A stretch of DNA of 64,000 nucleotides from Photobacterium carnosum (GCF_002849605.1 NZ_NPIB01000001.1:372001-436000), one strand, 5' to 3'; positions 1-9,265 are shown, counted from the stretch's first letter. Numbers and translations: made by a program. The notes: generated by a model not told the origin, from the sequence alone.

Positions 1-178
1 TTTGATAGCAACGAAAGTAGGCTTACTGCTATCTTCTGCTCTATAGTAATACAATTAAAGCAGCCTCTAGACCAGCTAACGTTATTGACTAAGAGCTATC
101 ATGTCCTTTTGATGTAGGGCAACAATCACCAATGATAATATTTGGGCGAAAAAACACCAAATCGCCAGCAAAAAGTAA

Positions 179-200
179 TTATCGTTGCGTCGTTTATACT
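179..200 (+). promoter_or_regulatory. Predicted fldA promoter with element shared with fur
   Basis: A 13-base element, TTATCGTTGCGTC (179-191), lies three bases before a good -10 hexamer TATACT (195-200), about 55 bases before the fldA start. The same 13-mer sits at the same distance before a TATAAT hexamer upstream of fur (1243-1264). The match and spacing are seen directly; a common activator site or shared promoter is inferred. Confidence 0.55.
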
Positions 201-255
201 GATTTCTGTAAACTGCCCAATAGCAGTTAACAATTTAATATAGGTAATATCTACT

Positions 256-783
256 ATGGCGAGCGTTGGACTCTTCTTTGGTAGCGACACAGGTAACACC
301 GAAGCTGTCGCTAAAATGATTCAGAAGCAACTAGGTAGCAAGCTAGTTGAAGTAAAAGATATCGCAAAAAGCAGCAAAGAAGATATCGACAACTTTGATC
401 TGATACTACTAGGTATTCCTACTTGGTATTACGGTGAACCACAGTGCGATTGGGATGACTTTTTCCCAGAGCTTGAGCAAGTTGATTTTTCAACTAAGCT
501 TGTTGCTATCTTTGGTTGTGGTGACCAAGAAGATTACGCAGAATACTTCTGTGATGCGATGGGTACAGTACGTGACATCGTAGAAAGTAAAGGCGGCACA
601 ATTGTGGGTAATTTCTCAACTGCTGGCTATGAGTTTGAAGCATCAAAAGCACTCGTTGATGATGCAAACTTTGTCGGCTTATGTATTGATGAAGACCGTC
701 AACCAGAGCTAACAGCACCGCGTGTTGAGCAATGGGTTAATCAAATCTTTGATGAGATGTGTCTTGCTGAACTTGCTGACTAA
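256..783 (+). CDS. fldA: Flavodoxin 1 (FldA)
   Basis: Small soluble FMN protein of 175 residues that carries low-potential electrons, for example to radical-SAM enzymes and methionine synthase activation. The N-terminal FMN phosphate loop S-D-T-G-N-T (residues 10-15) follows strand one. The aromatic residues that usually sandwich the isoalloxazine ring are present in TWYYG near residue 57 and in GDQEDY near residue 95. The length is that of the long-chain flavodoxins. It is followed by a strong terminator and then by fur, the same fldA-fur neighbourhood seen in enterobacteria. The promoter carries an element shared with fur, which suggests joint control by iron or redox stress. The identification is firm. 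Confidence 0.97.
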   Translation: MASVGLFFGSDTGNTEAVAKMIQKQLGSKLVEVKDIAKSSKEDIDNFDLILLGIPTWYYGEPQCDWDDFFPELEQVDFSTKLVAIFGCGDQEDYAEYFCDAMGTVRDIVESKGGTIVGNFSTAGYEFEASKALVDDANFVGLCIDEDRQPELTAPRVEQWVNQIFDEMCLAELAD

Positions 784-807
784 GCACTGTGCAGTTAAAA
801 GCATCAA

Positions 808-837
808 TAAAAAACGCGCTTAAAGCGCGTTTTTTAT
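808..837 (+). terminator. Rho-independent terminator of fldA
   Basis: Seven-base stem ACGCGCT/AGCGCGT with a TAA loop, preceded by A-rich sequence and followed by TTTTTT, 25 bases after the fldA stop codon. Confidence 0.9.
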
Positions 838-1242
838 TATCTCTATAATCATTACTCTAAACATGCAATTTTAATATCAGTAATACAATTTTTAAAAATA
901 TAGAACAGCAAAATAACCATTATCTTTTTAATGTCTGAAAATCAATCTGTGCATACTTATCCCATACAAAATATTACTCACCTGATATTTTTATCTTTTT
1001 GATTTAAAATATAAATTCATAAAATAATCATCACCGCTAAGCAACATTATGTGATTACCTGCTCCAAAATAAAAACACTAAATGTAATGTTAGCTTAGCT
1101 AAACAAAACAGCGAGTAATCAAACAAAGCGGCGCACTATATAAACGGATATGATAAGTTATTTTATTACATAATATTTACAATATTGCAAACTCAAGAAA
1201 AGTGACACTTCTGCTAGATAACTGACCTTTTAAGGTTTATTG
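838..1242. other. Gene-free spacer between fldA and fur
   Basis: About 400 A+T-rich bases between the fldA terminator and the fur promoter. I see no convincing ORF on either strand, no RNA fold with a terminator, and no clear 19-base Fur box, although several ATAATCAT-like fragments occur (846, 1022). Confidence 0.5.
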
Positions 1243-1264
1243 TTATCGTTGCGTCACTTATAAT
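1243..1264 (+). promoter_or_regulatory. Predicted fur promoter
   Basis: TTATCGTTGCGTC (1243-1255), three bases, then TATAAT (1259-1264). Transcription would start near 1271. This is after the first in-frame ATG at 1263, so it supports the downstream Fur start at 1323. The 13-mer is identical to the one before fldA. Confidence 0.55.
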
Positions 1265-1272
1265 GAATCTAT

Positions 1273-1347
1273 ATGAGAAAGACTACTGCAACATTTTTGC
1301 AGCTAGCCAACAGGAAAATCGGATGTCAGATAATAATCACGCGCTAA
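1273..1347 (+). CDS. Possible uof-like short ORF overlapping the fur start
   Basis: An ATG at 1273 opens 24 codons that read out of frame through the Fur start and stop 22 bases after the Fur ATG. In Escherichia coli an overlapping upstream ORF (uof) couples Fur translation to a small RNA, and the geometry here is similar. The peptide does not resemble E. coli Uof. With transcription predicted from about 1271 it would be nearly leaderless, so this may be chance. Confidence 0.2.
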   Translation: MRKTTATFLQLANRKIGCQIIITR

Positions 1348-1769
1348 AGCAAGCTGGTCTTAAAGTAACACTTCCTCGTCTTAAGATTTTAGAAGTGCTT
1401 CAACAACCTGATTGCCAACACATCAGTGCTGAAGACCTGTATAAAAAACTCATCGATATCGGTGAAGAAATTGGCCTTGCGACCGTTTACCGTGTCCTTA
1501 ACCAATTTGATGATGCAGGCATTGTAACTCGTCACCACTTTGAAGGTGGTAAATCAGTATTCGAACTCGCCACGCAACATCATCATGACCACTTAGTTTG
1601 TCTTGATTGTGGCAAAGTAATTGAATTTTCAGACGAAATGATTGAACAACGCCAAAAAGACATCGCGGCACGCTTCAATGTTCGTTTAACAAATCACAGC
1701 TTATACCTTTACGGTCACTGCATAGACGGCAACTGTAATGCTGATGAAACGTTGCATGATGAAAAATAA
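1323..1769 (+). CDS. fur: Ferric uptake regulator Fur
   Basis: Iron-responsive repressor of 148 residues. The N-terminal winged helix (about 1-82) is followed by a metal-binding dimerisation domain. The histidine-rich HHHDHL segment and the structural zinc pair C93-x-x-C96 are visible, and the C-terminal HCIDGNC segment follows. An in-frame ATG exists 60 bases upstream at 1263. I chose 1323 because it gives the standard MSDNN N-terminus, has AGGA at a proper distance, and lies downstream of the predicted -10 box (1259-1264). fldA and fur share a promoter element, matching the known joint redox control of these genes in enterobacteria. A 24-codon ORF overlaps the start (see 1273). Confidence 0.97.
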   Translation: MSDNNHALKQAGLKVTLPRLKILEVLQQPDCQHISAEDLYKKLIDIGEEIGLATVYRVLNQFDDAGIVTRHHFEGGKSVFELATQHHHDHLVCLDCGKVIEFSDEMIEQRQKDIAARFNVRLTNHSLYLYGHCIDGNCNADETLHDEK

Positions 1770-1795
1770 CAATGACTAGTTATTTTCACCCTAAG

Positions 1796-1826
1796 AACCA
1801 GTGATCAATATCACTGGTTTTTTATT
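1796..1826 (+). terminator. Rho-independent terminator of fur
   Basis: Nine-base stem AACCAGTGA/TCACTGGTT followed by a T-rich tail, 27 bases after the fur stop. Confidence 0.85.
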
Positions 1827-1844
1827 ACAAGAAATAAGCATTAT

Positions 1845-1884
1845 AAAAAAAGCGCCTATTCCATCACTGAAATAGGCGCTTTTT
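1845..1884 (-). terminator. Rho-independent terminator of glnS
   Basis: Ten-base stem AGCGCCTATT/AATAGGCGCT with A-run and T-run on the two flanks; reads as a good terminator on the minus strand, 20 bases beyond the glnS stop. It may also act as a second stop for fur transcripts. Confidence 0.88.
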
Positions 1885-1903
1885 AACAAATATTAATGAC
1901 TAA

Positions 1904-3568
1904 TTAGTCACCAATTTTTGCCCAAGTATCACGTAGACCAACAGTGCGGTTAAACACTAAATGGTCAGCACTTGAATCTTTGTTATCGGCACAGAAATAA
2001 CCAATACGTTCAAACTGGTATGCTTTTTCAGCTTCAGCCGTCACCAATGATGGTTCAATAAAGCCGTGTAATACCGTTAGAGATTCAGGGTTAATCACTG
2101 ATACGAAATCATCAGCAGCACCTGGATTTGGCACTGTAAATAAACGATCGTATAAACGAATTTCAGCAGCAATACCCGCCTCAGCAGATACCCAGTGAAT
2201 AACACCTTTTACTTTACGACCGTCAGCTGGGTTTTTACCTAGCGTATCTTTATCGTAAGTACAGTAAATAGTAGTGATATTACCTTCAGCATCTTTTTCA
2301 ATACGCTCAGCTTGAATCACATAAGCACCACGTAGACGTACTTCTTTACCTAATACTAAACGCTTGTACTTCTTGTTCGCTTCTTCGCGGAAGTCTTCAC
2401 CTTCAATATAAAGTTCACGGCTAAATGGAACCTCACGCGTGCCCATTTCTGGCTTATTCGGGTGATTAGCAACCATTAATGTTTCAGTCTCACCGTCAAA
2501 GTTTTCAATAACAACTTTAACAGGATCTAAAACAGCCATTGCACGAGATGCATTTTCATTAAGGTCATCACGAATACAAGATTCTAATGAACTAATCTCA
2601 ATGGTGTTATCTTGCTTAGTCACGCCAATACGCTTACAGAATTCACGCATAGAACCAGGCGTAAAGCCACGACGACGTAAACCAGAAATAGTAGGCATAC
2701 GTGGATCATCCCAACCGTTAACTAATTTATCAGTCACAAGTTGGTTTAACTTACGCTTAGACATCACAGTGTATTCAAGATTCAGGCGACTGAATTCATA
2801 CTGATGTGGTGTGCAATCAATAGTGATATTTTCAAGAACCCAATCGTATAAACGACGGTTGTCCATGAATTCTAGCGTACAGATAGAGTGCGTAATGCCT
2901 TCTAGCGCATCAGAAATACAATGCGTAAAGTCGTACATTGGATAAATGCACCACTTATCACCGGTTTGATGGTGATTTGCAAAACGAACACGGTAAATAA
3001 CCGGATCACGCATAACCATAAATGGTGATGCCATATCGATTTTTGCGCGCAGGCACATTTTGCCTTCTTCAACTTCGCCGTTCTTCATTTTTTCAAACAA
3101 GGCTAAGTTTTCTTCGACACTACGATCGCGGTAAGGACTGTGCTTACCCGCTTGCGTTAATGTACCGCGATATTCGCGCATTTGCTCAGGACTTAGCTCA
3201 TCAACATACGCTAAGCCTTTATTAATTAATTCAATGGCAAACCCATGAAGCTGATCAAAGTAGTTTGATGAATAACAAATCTCACCACTCCACTCGAAGC
3301 CTAACCAGTTAACATCATTTTTAATAGACTCAACGTATTCAATGTCTTCTTTTTCAGGGTTAGTGTCATCGAAACGTAAGTTACATTGACCCTGATAGTC
3401 CTGAGCAATACCGAAGTTCAAACAAATAGATTTCGCATGACCGATATGCAGGTAACCATTCGGTTCTGGCGGGAATCGGGTATGTATGCTTGTATGTTTG
3501 CCACTTGCTAAATCCGTATCAATAATTTGACGGATAAAGTTAGTTGGACGAGCTTCAGATTCACTCAT
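1904..3568 (-). CDS. glnS: Glutaminyl-tRNA synthetase
   Basis: Class I aminoacyl-tRNA synthetase of 554 residues that charges tRNA-Gln in the cytoplasm. The Rossmann nucleotide site shows the HIGH signature inside [15 protein letters not shown] (about 33-47). The second signature appears as VMSKRK near residue 270. The C-terminal anticodon-binding beta-barrels follow. The length agrees with E. coli GlnRS (554). It is transcribed away from the fur terminator and is preceded by its own spacer. In enterobacteria glnS also lies next to fur and to the chitin/N-acetylglucosamine genes, so the order is ancestral. The minus strand of the window's left end therefore mixes translation and amino-sugar genes without evidence that they are co-transcribed. 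Confidence 0.98.
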   Translation of the reverse strand: MSESEARPTNFIRQIIDTDLASGKHTSIHTRFPPEPNGYLHIGHAKSICLNFGIAQDYQGQCNLRFDDTNPEKEDIEYVESIKNDVNWLGFEWSGEICYSSNYFDQLHGFAIELINKGLAYVDELSPEQMREYRGTLTQAGKHSPYRDRSVEENLALFEKMKNGEVEEGKMCLRAKIDMASPFMVMRDPVIYRVRFANHHQTGDKWCIYPMYDFTHCISDALEGITHSICTLEFMDNRRLYDWVLENITIDCTPHQYEFSRLNLEYTVMSKRKLNQLVTDKLVNGWDDPRMPTISGLRRRGFTPGSMREFCKRIGVTKQDNTIEISSLESCIRDDLNENASRAMAVLDPVKVVIENFDGETETLMVANHPNKPEMGTREVPFSRELYIEGEDFREEANKKYKRLVLGKEVRLRGAYVIQAERIEKDAEGNITTIYCTYDKDTLGKNPADGRKVKGVIHWVSAEAGIAAEIRLYDRLFTVPNPGAADDFVSVINPESLTVLHGFIEPSLVTAEAEKAYQFERIGYFCADNKDSSADHLVFNRTVGLRDTWAKIGD

Positions 3569-3720
3569 CTATTACACCTCGTGTACTTACAGGATTGAGA
3601 ATTATGTACAGTTCATCAATATGAACTATGACTTTACACTATACCTCAATGCCGCTACGCAAAAAATCAAAAACGCAGTTATAACAAACAATAGTTGTGA
3701 ATTTAATTAATAACGCGCAA

Positions 3721-3753
3721 TAAAAAGCCGACGATGGTCATCCCATCGTCGGC
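3721..3753 (-). terminator. Rho-independent terminator of chitobiase
   Basis: Eleven-base stem GCCGACGATGG/CCATCGTCGGC. On the minus strand it is followed by TTTTTATT, 48 bases past the chitobiase stop. Confidence 0.9.
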
Positions 3754-3800
3754 AATCGCGCGATCATATAATGATCGGAGCTTATATTGTTGTTAGTCGA

Positions 3801-6464
3801 TTACAGTGATGTAACACGACTGAAACGTTTACCATTACCACTTACAGCACGAATTTCAACTTTACCTGTCACACTTGGTTGTGCTTTCGCATCATAAGTG
3901 TTCCATGTTTTACCTTCATCCGTTGAGTACTGTAGTGTTAGACCTGGCATGCTTACGTTCATCGCAAGTTTACCATTTTCGATCTTAGCGCCAGGTACTG
4001 GTACACGGTATTGAATACCCGCAGCATCAAGTTTCGCAAGTTCACGTTGGCCTAATACGTTAGCAAAACGCTGCCATTCATTGTGAAGTGCTTTCTTGTT
4101 TACATGGTTAGAATCTTGAGAATATTCGACACCTACTTGGTATTCATTTTCCCACTCGCCTTTATGCCATGCACGCTCAGCGGCGGCTAATACGCGAGGG
4201 AACACCATGTATTCGTACTGCTTATCATTACCTACTGTCTCACTCCAAAGCTGAGCAGATAGGCCATAGAAACCTTTCGATTTCACTGTACCTTTACTTG
4301 TAAAGCCATTGCCATCACGATCAAGTGATGTTTCAGCATTTTGGGGTAAGTTCTCTGGCGCAAAACCAAACATCTTACGGGTATCTGTTGCACGTGTTGC
4401 CCAGTAATAACCACGCTCAATTGGATCTACTTCGTATGGCATATCCATGTAAACATAATCAGGGTTTGATACTACAACATCGTAGCCTTTATCAGCCCAT
4501 TCGTAAGCTGATGCACCGCCGCCCCAGTATAGAACGTCCCAGAAGTTTACACGCACATTATCAGTACCAAACGCTTTGGAATCTGAAGAGTGCTTTAAGC
4601 CATCTTGCCATGCTTGGAAGTTTTTAATCCCTTTACTATTAACCACTTCACTGATTTGCTCTGCAAAATGACTTGGTAGGTGATCATAATCAGCCACAAC
4701 ACCTTCTGCGATCAATTTCTGACACATTGGTGACTTCTGGTATGGCTTATTTTGCTTAGATTGGTCAATAGAACCTGTCCAAGCTGTTTTCTCTGCTGCG
4801 TTAAGATCTTGGAAACCAGCATTTAACTTAATATTTTTCGCTTCATCACCACCGAAGTGCCATGTATTTAGCGGCATACCCGCTTCTTTATGCATCGCTT
4901 GAATTTCAGTAATTACTTTATCAACAAACTTTGTAGAAGAATCCATACATGGGTTGATGAAACTACGCTTATCGTAAAACTGTACTGTGGTTACGTTTGA
5001 CGTATCTTGTGGATCCATTAAACGGTATTCGTTTGCTTCATCCATCTTGCCTTCAGCAGCAAGACGTTTATAACGCGCTTCCATCGCAACTACAGCTGCA
5101 CGTGCGTGCGCTGGCATATCGATTTCAGGAATGACTTCAATACCACGGGCTTTCGCGTATTTCAGAATATCTAAGTAATCTTGCTTGCTGTAGTAACCAG
5201 AGCCATCTGTGTCTGACGTTGGACCTGAACCTAGTTGAGGTAACAGACATGTTGTTTCAGATAGATCATGACAACGCTTACTACCAATGTCTGTTAGCTC
5301 AGGTAAACCTGGAATCTCAACACGCCAACCTTCATCATCTGATAGGTGGAAGTGGAACTTGTTCATCTTGTATGCTGCCATTTGGTCTAGCGTACGAAGA
5401 ATCACAGCTTTTGAGTGGAAGTTACGGCCAACATCAACCATTACACCACGGTAATCAAAACGCGGTGCATCGGTAACTTCTAACGTAGGAATGCTGTTTT
5501 TAGCACCTGTACTCATTAGTGAAATCAACGACTGCATACCATAGAATGCACCTTGGTCATCAAAACCAATAACCGTTGCACCTGTTGGTGTTACATCTAA
5601 CGTGTAAGCCCCTGCAATTTGTTGATCTTTAGCAAATGAACCCGGTAGAAGGCTCACTTTTACTGGGTATTGACCTTTAGTGTTAACACCTAATACGCCA
5701 AGACGCTCATTCACAGCAGCCATCATGTCAGCTGGCAGTGTGAAGTTGCTAATTTTAATACCGTTTGCTAATGAAACAGTTTTACCGGTTAGCTTAGTAC
5801 TTAGTGGTGTAGGAACAATAGTTGCTGCCACTTCTGTCGTTGCTAACACATTAATGTCTTGGTTCTTTTTAAAACGTGTTTCAGCGGTTGCAAGCACATT
5901 ATTATCTGCTTTAACTCGCTTAAATTGATCACCTTTCAGAGGAACAAGGTAATCACCTGGATTCGTAGAGTCAGTGCTCTTGATTGTTTGTGCTGCGGCA
6001 TCGCCAGAAGTCACGTATGCACGAGGCATGTAATCATTTTCAAACAACGTCCAGTATTCGCCAATGTAAGGAATAACAACCGTCTCACCTTCAGCAAATC
6101 CATCAAATTTATCCGTTGGCTCTAGCGTATGAAGATCACCCGTTACGTGTGTAACTTTGAATTGGTCGTTTTGAACATCAAGAATTTGACGAATACTGCT
6201 GAAATAAATTTTCCAATCAGTGCCCGTCACCGCTGGACCATTATTTTTTAGCGTCAAATTAATTAGATCACAAGATGCCCATTCTGCGCCAAGCGTCTTA
6301 CACTGCAGGCCTTCTTCTGCACCATGTTGAGTAACGATTTCATAAGTAACATCAAGGTTATTAGCTAAATTTTCAACAACCTTCTCATCATTATTGCCTT
6401 GTGTTGCACAACCCGTTACGGCTAGTGCAATGAAAGATGCTAACGCTGTAAGTTTAATAGTCAT
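3801..6464 (-). CDS. chb: Chitobiase (GH20 beta-N-acetylhexosaminidase), lipoprotein
   Basis: Enzyme of 887 residues that splits chitobiose and short chito-oligosaccharides to N-acetylglucosamine. The N-terminus is a lipoprotein signal ending in AVTGC (Cys19), so it should sit in the outer membrane. Four parts can be followed: an N-terminal carbohydrate-binding-like domain (about 35-190), a GH20b domain (about 210-330), the TIM-barrel GH20 domain (about 335-770) and a small C-terminal immunoglobulin-like domain (about 810-887). The substrate-assisted catalytic pair is D540-E541 in FGGDEAKN, nearly the same position as in Serratia chitobiase. It lies upstream of glnS and downstream of nagE on the same strand, so its product feeds the transporter next door. 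NagC control is likely, but I saw no clear box before this gene. Confidence 0.93.
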   Translation of the reverse strand: MTIKLTALASFIALAVTGCATQGNNDEKVVENLANNLDVTYEIVTQHGAEEGLQCKTLGAEWASCDLINLTLKNNGPAVTGTDWKIYFSSIRQILDVQNDQFKVTHVTGDLHTLEPTDKFDGFAEGETVVIPYIGEYWTLFENDYMPRAYVTSGDAAAQTIKSTDSTNPGDYLVPLKGDQFKRVKADNNVLATAETRFKKNQDINVLATTEVAATIVPTPLSTKLTGKTVSLANGIKISNFTLPADMMAAVNERLGVLGVNTKGQYPVKVSLLPGSFAKDQQIAGAYTLDVTPTGATVIGFDDQGAFYGMQSLISLMSTGAKNSIPTLEVTDAPRFDYRGVMVDVGRNFHSKAVILRTLDQMAAYKMNKFHFHLSDDEGWRVEIPGLPELTDIGSKRCHDLSETTCLLPQLGSGPTSDTDGSGYYSKQDYLDILKYAKARGIEVIPEIDMPAHARAAVVAMEARYKRLAAEGKMDEANEYRLMDPQDTSNVTTVQFYDKRSFINPCMDSSTKFVDKVITEIQAMHKEAGMPLNTWHFGGDEAKNIKLNAGFQDLNAAEKTAWTGSIDQSKQNKPYQKSPMCQKLIAEGVVADYDHLPSHFAEQISEVVNSKGIKNFQAWQDGLKHSSDSKAFGTDNVRVNFWDVLYWGGGASAYEWADKGYDVVVSNPDYVYMDMPYEVDPIERGYYWATRATDTRKMFGFAPENLPQNAETSLDRDGNGFTSKGTVKSKGFYGLSAQLWSETVGNDKQYEYMVFPRVLAAAERAWHKGEWENEYQVGVEYSQDSNHVNKKALHNEWQRFANVLGQRELAKLDAAGIQYRVPVPGAKIENGKLAMNVSMPGLTLQYSTDEGKTWNTYDAKAQPSVTGKVEIRAVSGNGKRFSRVTSL

Positions 6465-6481
6465 GAAATATTCCTTTCTCC

Positions 6482-6506
6482 CGATATCCCTCTAAATGAA
6501 GGGATA
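6482..6506. repeat. Small inverted repeat before chitobiase
   Basis: TATCCCT and AGGGATA flank an eight-base loop just upstream of the chitobiase start. It may be a leader hairpin or an operator; nothing else supports a role. Confidence 0.35.
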
Positions 6507-6542
6507 ATCTATATAGAGCCCAAAAGTTGGGTACTCAAAATG

Positions 6543-6580
6543 CCGGTCTTGATATCTTATAATTAAAATATCAGGACCGG
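6543..6580 (-). terminator. Hairpin between nagE and chitobiase
   Basis: Thirteen-base stem CCGGTCTTGATAT/ATATCAGGACCGG with one mismatch and a 12-base loop, 60 bases beyond the nagE stop. The following minus-strand sequence has only ATTTTG, so it may weaken rather than stop read-through into chitobiase, or stabilise the nagE message. Confidence 0.55.
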
Positions 6581-6639
6581 TCTAATTGAAAGTGTTGCGG
6601 TATTTCGTGTGTCGCTTAATTACTTAAAAATTCAAATAA

Positions 6640-8109
6640 CTATGGAAGCTTTACTGCTGATAGGTCTTCTGATGCTGGGATCTTTTTCATCTCGCCAGCA
6701 ACGATTTCAGCAAGAGGGCCAAGGATAACTTGTAGGTTGTTTGCACCTAATTTAACCACACCCATTGCACCTAGTGCTTTTAATGTCTTTTCATTAGCAA
6801 GGCTGCTGTCTTTTAGAGTCAGACGTAGACGAGTAATACAAGCATCAATATTTTCTAGGTTACCGTGACCACCAAGCGCTTTTAAATATTGCTTAGCTAA
6901 TTCACCCGTTTCAGTTGAACCACGTACTGATGATACTTCTTCTTCATCATCTTCACGGCCAGGTGTCTTAAGGTTGAACTTAAGAATAACAGCGCGGAAA
7001 ATAAAGTAGTACAGAGCGAAGAACACAATACCTTGAAGGATTAGCATGTACCAGTTAACAGCGAGTGGATTACGTGCTGACAACACCATGTCGACAAGAC
7101 CAGCAGAGAAACCAAAACCTGAAATCCAGTGCATAGACGCTGCGATGTATACAGAGATACCTGTTAGCGCGGCGTGAATAACATAAAGAGGTGGAGCAAG
7201 GAACATAAATGCAAATTCTAGTGGCTCAGTAACACCGGTAAAGAATGATGCAAAACCAGCAGCAATGAATAATGAAGCTACACGCTCTTTATTTTTCACT
7301 TTAGCTGTTTGGTACATAGCAAGTGCAGCACCTGGTAGACCAAACATCATGATTGGGAAGAAACCAGCCTGGTACATACCAGTAATACCTGGGGTACCTT
7401 TACCACTCAAGAAATTAGGAATATCGTTAATGCCTGCAACATCAAACCAGAATACTGAGTTTAGTGCGTGGTGAAGACCCACAGGAATCAATAGACGGTT
7501 AAAGAATGCATAGATACCAGCACCGGCAGCGCCTAGACCTTGAATACTTTCACCGAAATGTACTAGTCCGTTGTAAATAACTGGCCATACAAACAGTAAT
7601 ACTGCAGCAATACCAATACCAGCAACAGAAGTTAAAATTGGGATTAAACGCTTACCGCTAAAGAATGCTAATGTCTTATGCAATTCAACGTTAGAGTAAC
7701 GATTGTAAATTTCTGCTGATACGATACCAACTAAAATACCAACAAACTGGTTATTAATCTTAGCAAAAGCAACAGGTACAGCACTTGCGTCAATACCTTG
7801 AATCATTGCTACTGTACCAGGTGCAAGTAACGTGGTTACAACAGTGTAACCAACAAAACCTGCTAATGCTGCTGCGCCGTCTTTATCTTTTGACATACCG
7901 TATGCAACACCAATTGCAAACAATATAGACATGCTATCAATAATTGAAGAACCCGCTTTAATCAAGAACGCAGCAATTGCTGAGTTTGCGCCCCAACCTG
8001 ACGGATCAACCCAATAGCCGATACCCATTAAAATTGCCGCTGCAGGAAGTACTGCAACTGGCACCATTAGTGCTTTACCTACTTTTTGAAAATATCCAAG
8101 AATATTCAC
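6640..8109 (-). CDS. nagE: PTS N-acetylglucosamine transporter, fused IIC-IIB (NagE)
   Basis: Inner-membrane phosphotransferase permease of 489 residues that imports N-acetylglucosamine and delivers it as the 6-phosphate. The IIC part (about 1-370) has roughly ten hydrophobic segments and the GLPGAALAMY region typical of the glucose superfamily. The IIB domain (about 400-480) carries the phosphorylated cysteine C424 in DACITRLRL. E. coli NagE has an additional IIA domain, which is missing here, so it must take phosphate from a separate IIA-Glc (Crr) or another IIA. The start is GTG with a strong AGGGGG ribosome site. It is divergent from nagB across a shared NagC/CRP control region. Confidence 0.95.
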   Translation of the reverse strand: MNILGYFQKVGKALMVPVAVLPAAAILMGIGYWVDPSGWGANSAIAAFLIKAGSSIIDSMSILFAIGVAYGMSKDKDGAAALAGFVGYTVVTTLLAPGTVAMIQGIDASAVPVAFAKINNQFVGILVGIVSAEIYNRYSNVELHKTLAFFSGKRLIPILTSVAGIGIAAVLLFVWPVIYNGLVHFGESIQGLGAAGAGIYAFFNRLLIPVGLHHALNSVFWFDVAGINDIPNFLSGKGTPGITGMYQAGFFPIMMFGLPGAALAMYQTAKVKNKERVASLFIAAGFASFFTGVTEPLEFAFMFLAPPLYVIHAALTGISVYIAASMHWISGFGFSAGLVDMVLSARNPLAVNWYMLILQGIVFFALYYFIFRAVILKFNLKTPGREDDEEEVSSVRGSTETGELAKQYLKALGGHGNLENIDACITRLRLTLKDSSLANEKTLKALGAMGVVKLGANNLQVILGPLAEIVAGEMKKIPASEDLSAVKLP

Positions 8110-8193
8110 CCTTAGTTCCCCCTATGGTTTTCTTAGATGCGATAGTGATAGCTTTTTTTTGCCATCTCTTTTTTTTGTCCTTTGCAGTTTATG

Positions 8194-8221
8194 AATTTTA
8201 TTTCGCTCCGCAAATTAAAAC
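8194..8221 (-). promoter_or_regulatory. NagC operator, box E type
   Basis: Palindrome-like TTTTATTTCGCTCCGCAA continued by ATTAAAA, with A/T flanks around a central CG-rich core. It closely resembles the nagE-proximal NagC box of E. coli as I recall it. It lies about 85-115 bases before the nagE start. Confidence 0.7.
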
Positions 8222-8230
8222 ATCGTCATT

Positions 8231-8246
8231 TGTGATCTTAATCACC
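8231..8246. promoter_or_regulatory. CRP (cAMP receptor protein) site
   Basis: TGTGA-N6-TCACC, one base from the ideal TGTGA-N6-TCACA, placed between the two NagC boxes exactly as in the E. coli nagE-nagB intergenic region. Confidence 0.75.
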
Positions 8247-8291
8247 GACCGGAGATAGAACTGAGTGATTTTGCTAGCTCGATCATAAAAC

Positions 8292-8314
8292 TTATTTTAT
8301 CATTCGAAACAAAG
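8292..8314 (+). promoter_or_regulatory. NagC operator, box B type
   Basis: TTATTTTATCATTCGAAAC and the next four bases match the NagC consensus (TTATTT ... CG ... AAA) and the E. coli nagB box closely. Its centre is about 96 bases from the centre of the other box, compatible with a looped NagC dimer pair. Confidence 0.75.
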
Positions 8315-8368
8315 GCGATATGCCACTAAGATTTTTTCTGTTTTAACTATCTTCAACGAGGTGTCAAC

Positions 8369-9169
8369 GTGAGACTAATCCCGCTTAATAACGCTAAAGA
8401 TGTTGGTTTATGGTCTGCTCGCTACATTGCTGACCGCATTAATAAGTTCCAACCAACAGCTGAGCGTCCATTTGTGCTAGGTCTACCTACAGGTGGTACA
8501 CCACTTCCGACATACCAGCGTTTGATTGAATTATACCAAGCTGGCGAAGTAAGCTTTAAGAACGTCGTGACTTTCAACATGGATGAATATGTTGGCATGG
8601 CGTCTGATCACCCTGAGTCATACCGTAACTTCATGTACAACAACTTCTTTAGCCATATTGATATACAAGAGCAAAATATCAACCTGCTTGATGGCAACAC
8701 CACAGATCACGAAGTTGAATGTCAACGTTACGAAGACAAAATCAAAACCTATGGTCGTATTAACCTGTTCATGGGTGGCGTGGGTAATGATGGTCATATT
8801 GCTTTCAATGAACCTGCATCATCATTAGCGTCTCGTACGCGTATCAAGACGTTAACGCACGAAACACGTATTGCTAATTCTCGTTTCTTTGAAGGTGATA
8901 TTAACCAAGTACCTAAATACTCATTAACGATTGGTGTCGGTACACTATTAGATTCTGAAGAAGTAATGATTCTGATCACAGGTCACAACAAGGCACAAGC
9001 ACTACAAGCGGCTGTTGAAGGTTGTGTAAACCACCTATGGACAATATCTGCATTGCAGCTGCACCCTAAATCAATGATCATTTGTGATGAACCTTCAACT
9101 CAAGAACTTAAAGTAAAAACTGTTAAGTATTTCCAAGAGTTAGAAGCAGAAAACATTACACACATCTAA
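8369..9169 (+). CDS. nagB: Glucosamine-6-phosphate deaminase (NagB)
   Basis: Cytoplasmic enzyme of 266 residues that converts glucosamine-6-phosphate to fructose-6-phosphate and ammonia, the last step in amino-sugar breakdown. Seen motifs are [13 protein letters not shown] near residue 35-47, the catalytic FNMDEYVG near residue 72, and the loop [11 protein letters not shown] with the histidine-glutamate pair near residues 143-148. The length equals E. coli NagB (266). The start is GTG after GAGGTG. It is divergent from nagE with shared NagC and CRP sites. A terminator follows directly, so nagB is monocistronic. The deacetylase nagA, which normally follows nagB in E. coli, is not here. Confidence 0.97.
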   Translation: MRLIPLNNAKDVGLWSARYIADRINKFQPTAERPFVLGLPTGGTPLPTYQRLIELYQAGEVSFKNVVTFNMDEYVGMASDHPESYRNFMYNNFFSHIDIQEQNINLLDGNTTDHEVECQRYEDKIKTYGRINLFMGGVGNDGHIAFNEPASSLASRTRIKTLTHETRIANSRFFEGDINQVPKYSLTIGVGTLLDSEEVMILITGHNKAQALQAAVEGCVNHLWTISALQLHPKSMIICDEPSTQELKVKTVKYFQELEAENITHI

Positions 9170-9228
9170 ATAATAACCACTGTCTTTTTACGGAAAACCG
9201 CATTTATTGACAGCCGTTCTAAGACATT

Positions 9229-9265
9229 AAATAAACGCCGCCTTGTTGACGGCGTTTTATTTTTC
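9229..9265 (+). terminator. Rho-independent terminator of nagB
   Basis: Eight-base stem AAACGCCG/CGGCGTTT with a T-rich tail, about 65 bases past the nagB stop. Confidence 0.88.

Noticed and set aside
846-1045. Fur box before fur
   Set aside because: Fragments such as ATAATCATTACTC and AATAATCATCACC match only part of the 19-base consensus.
1263-1322. Longer Fur start
   Set aside because: It lies before or at the predicted transcription start, and the 1323 start gives the conserved N-terminus with its own ribosome site.
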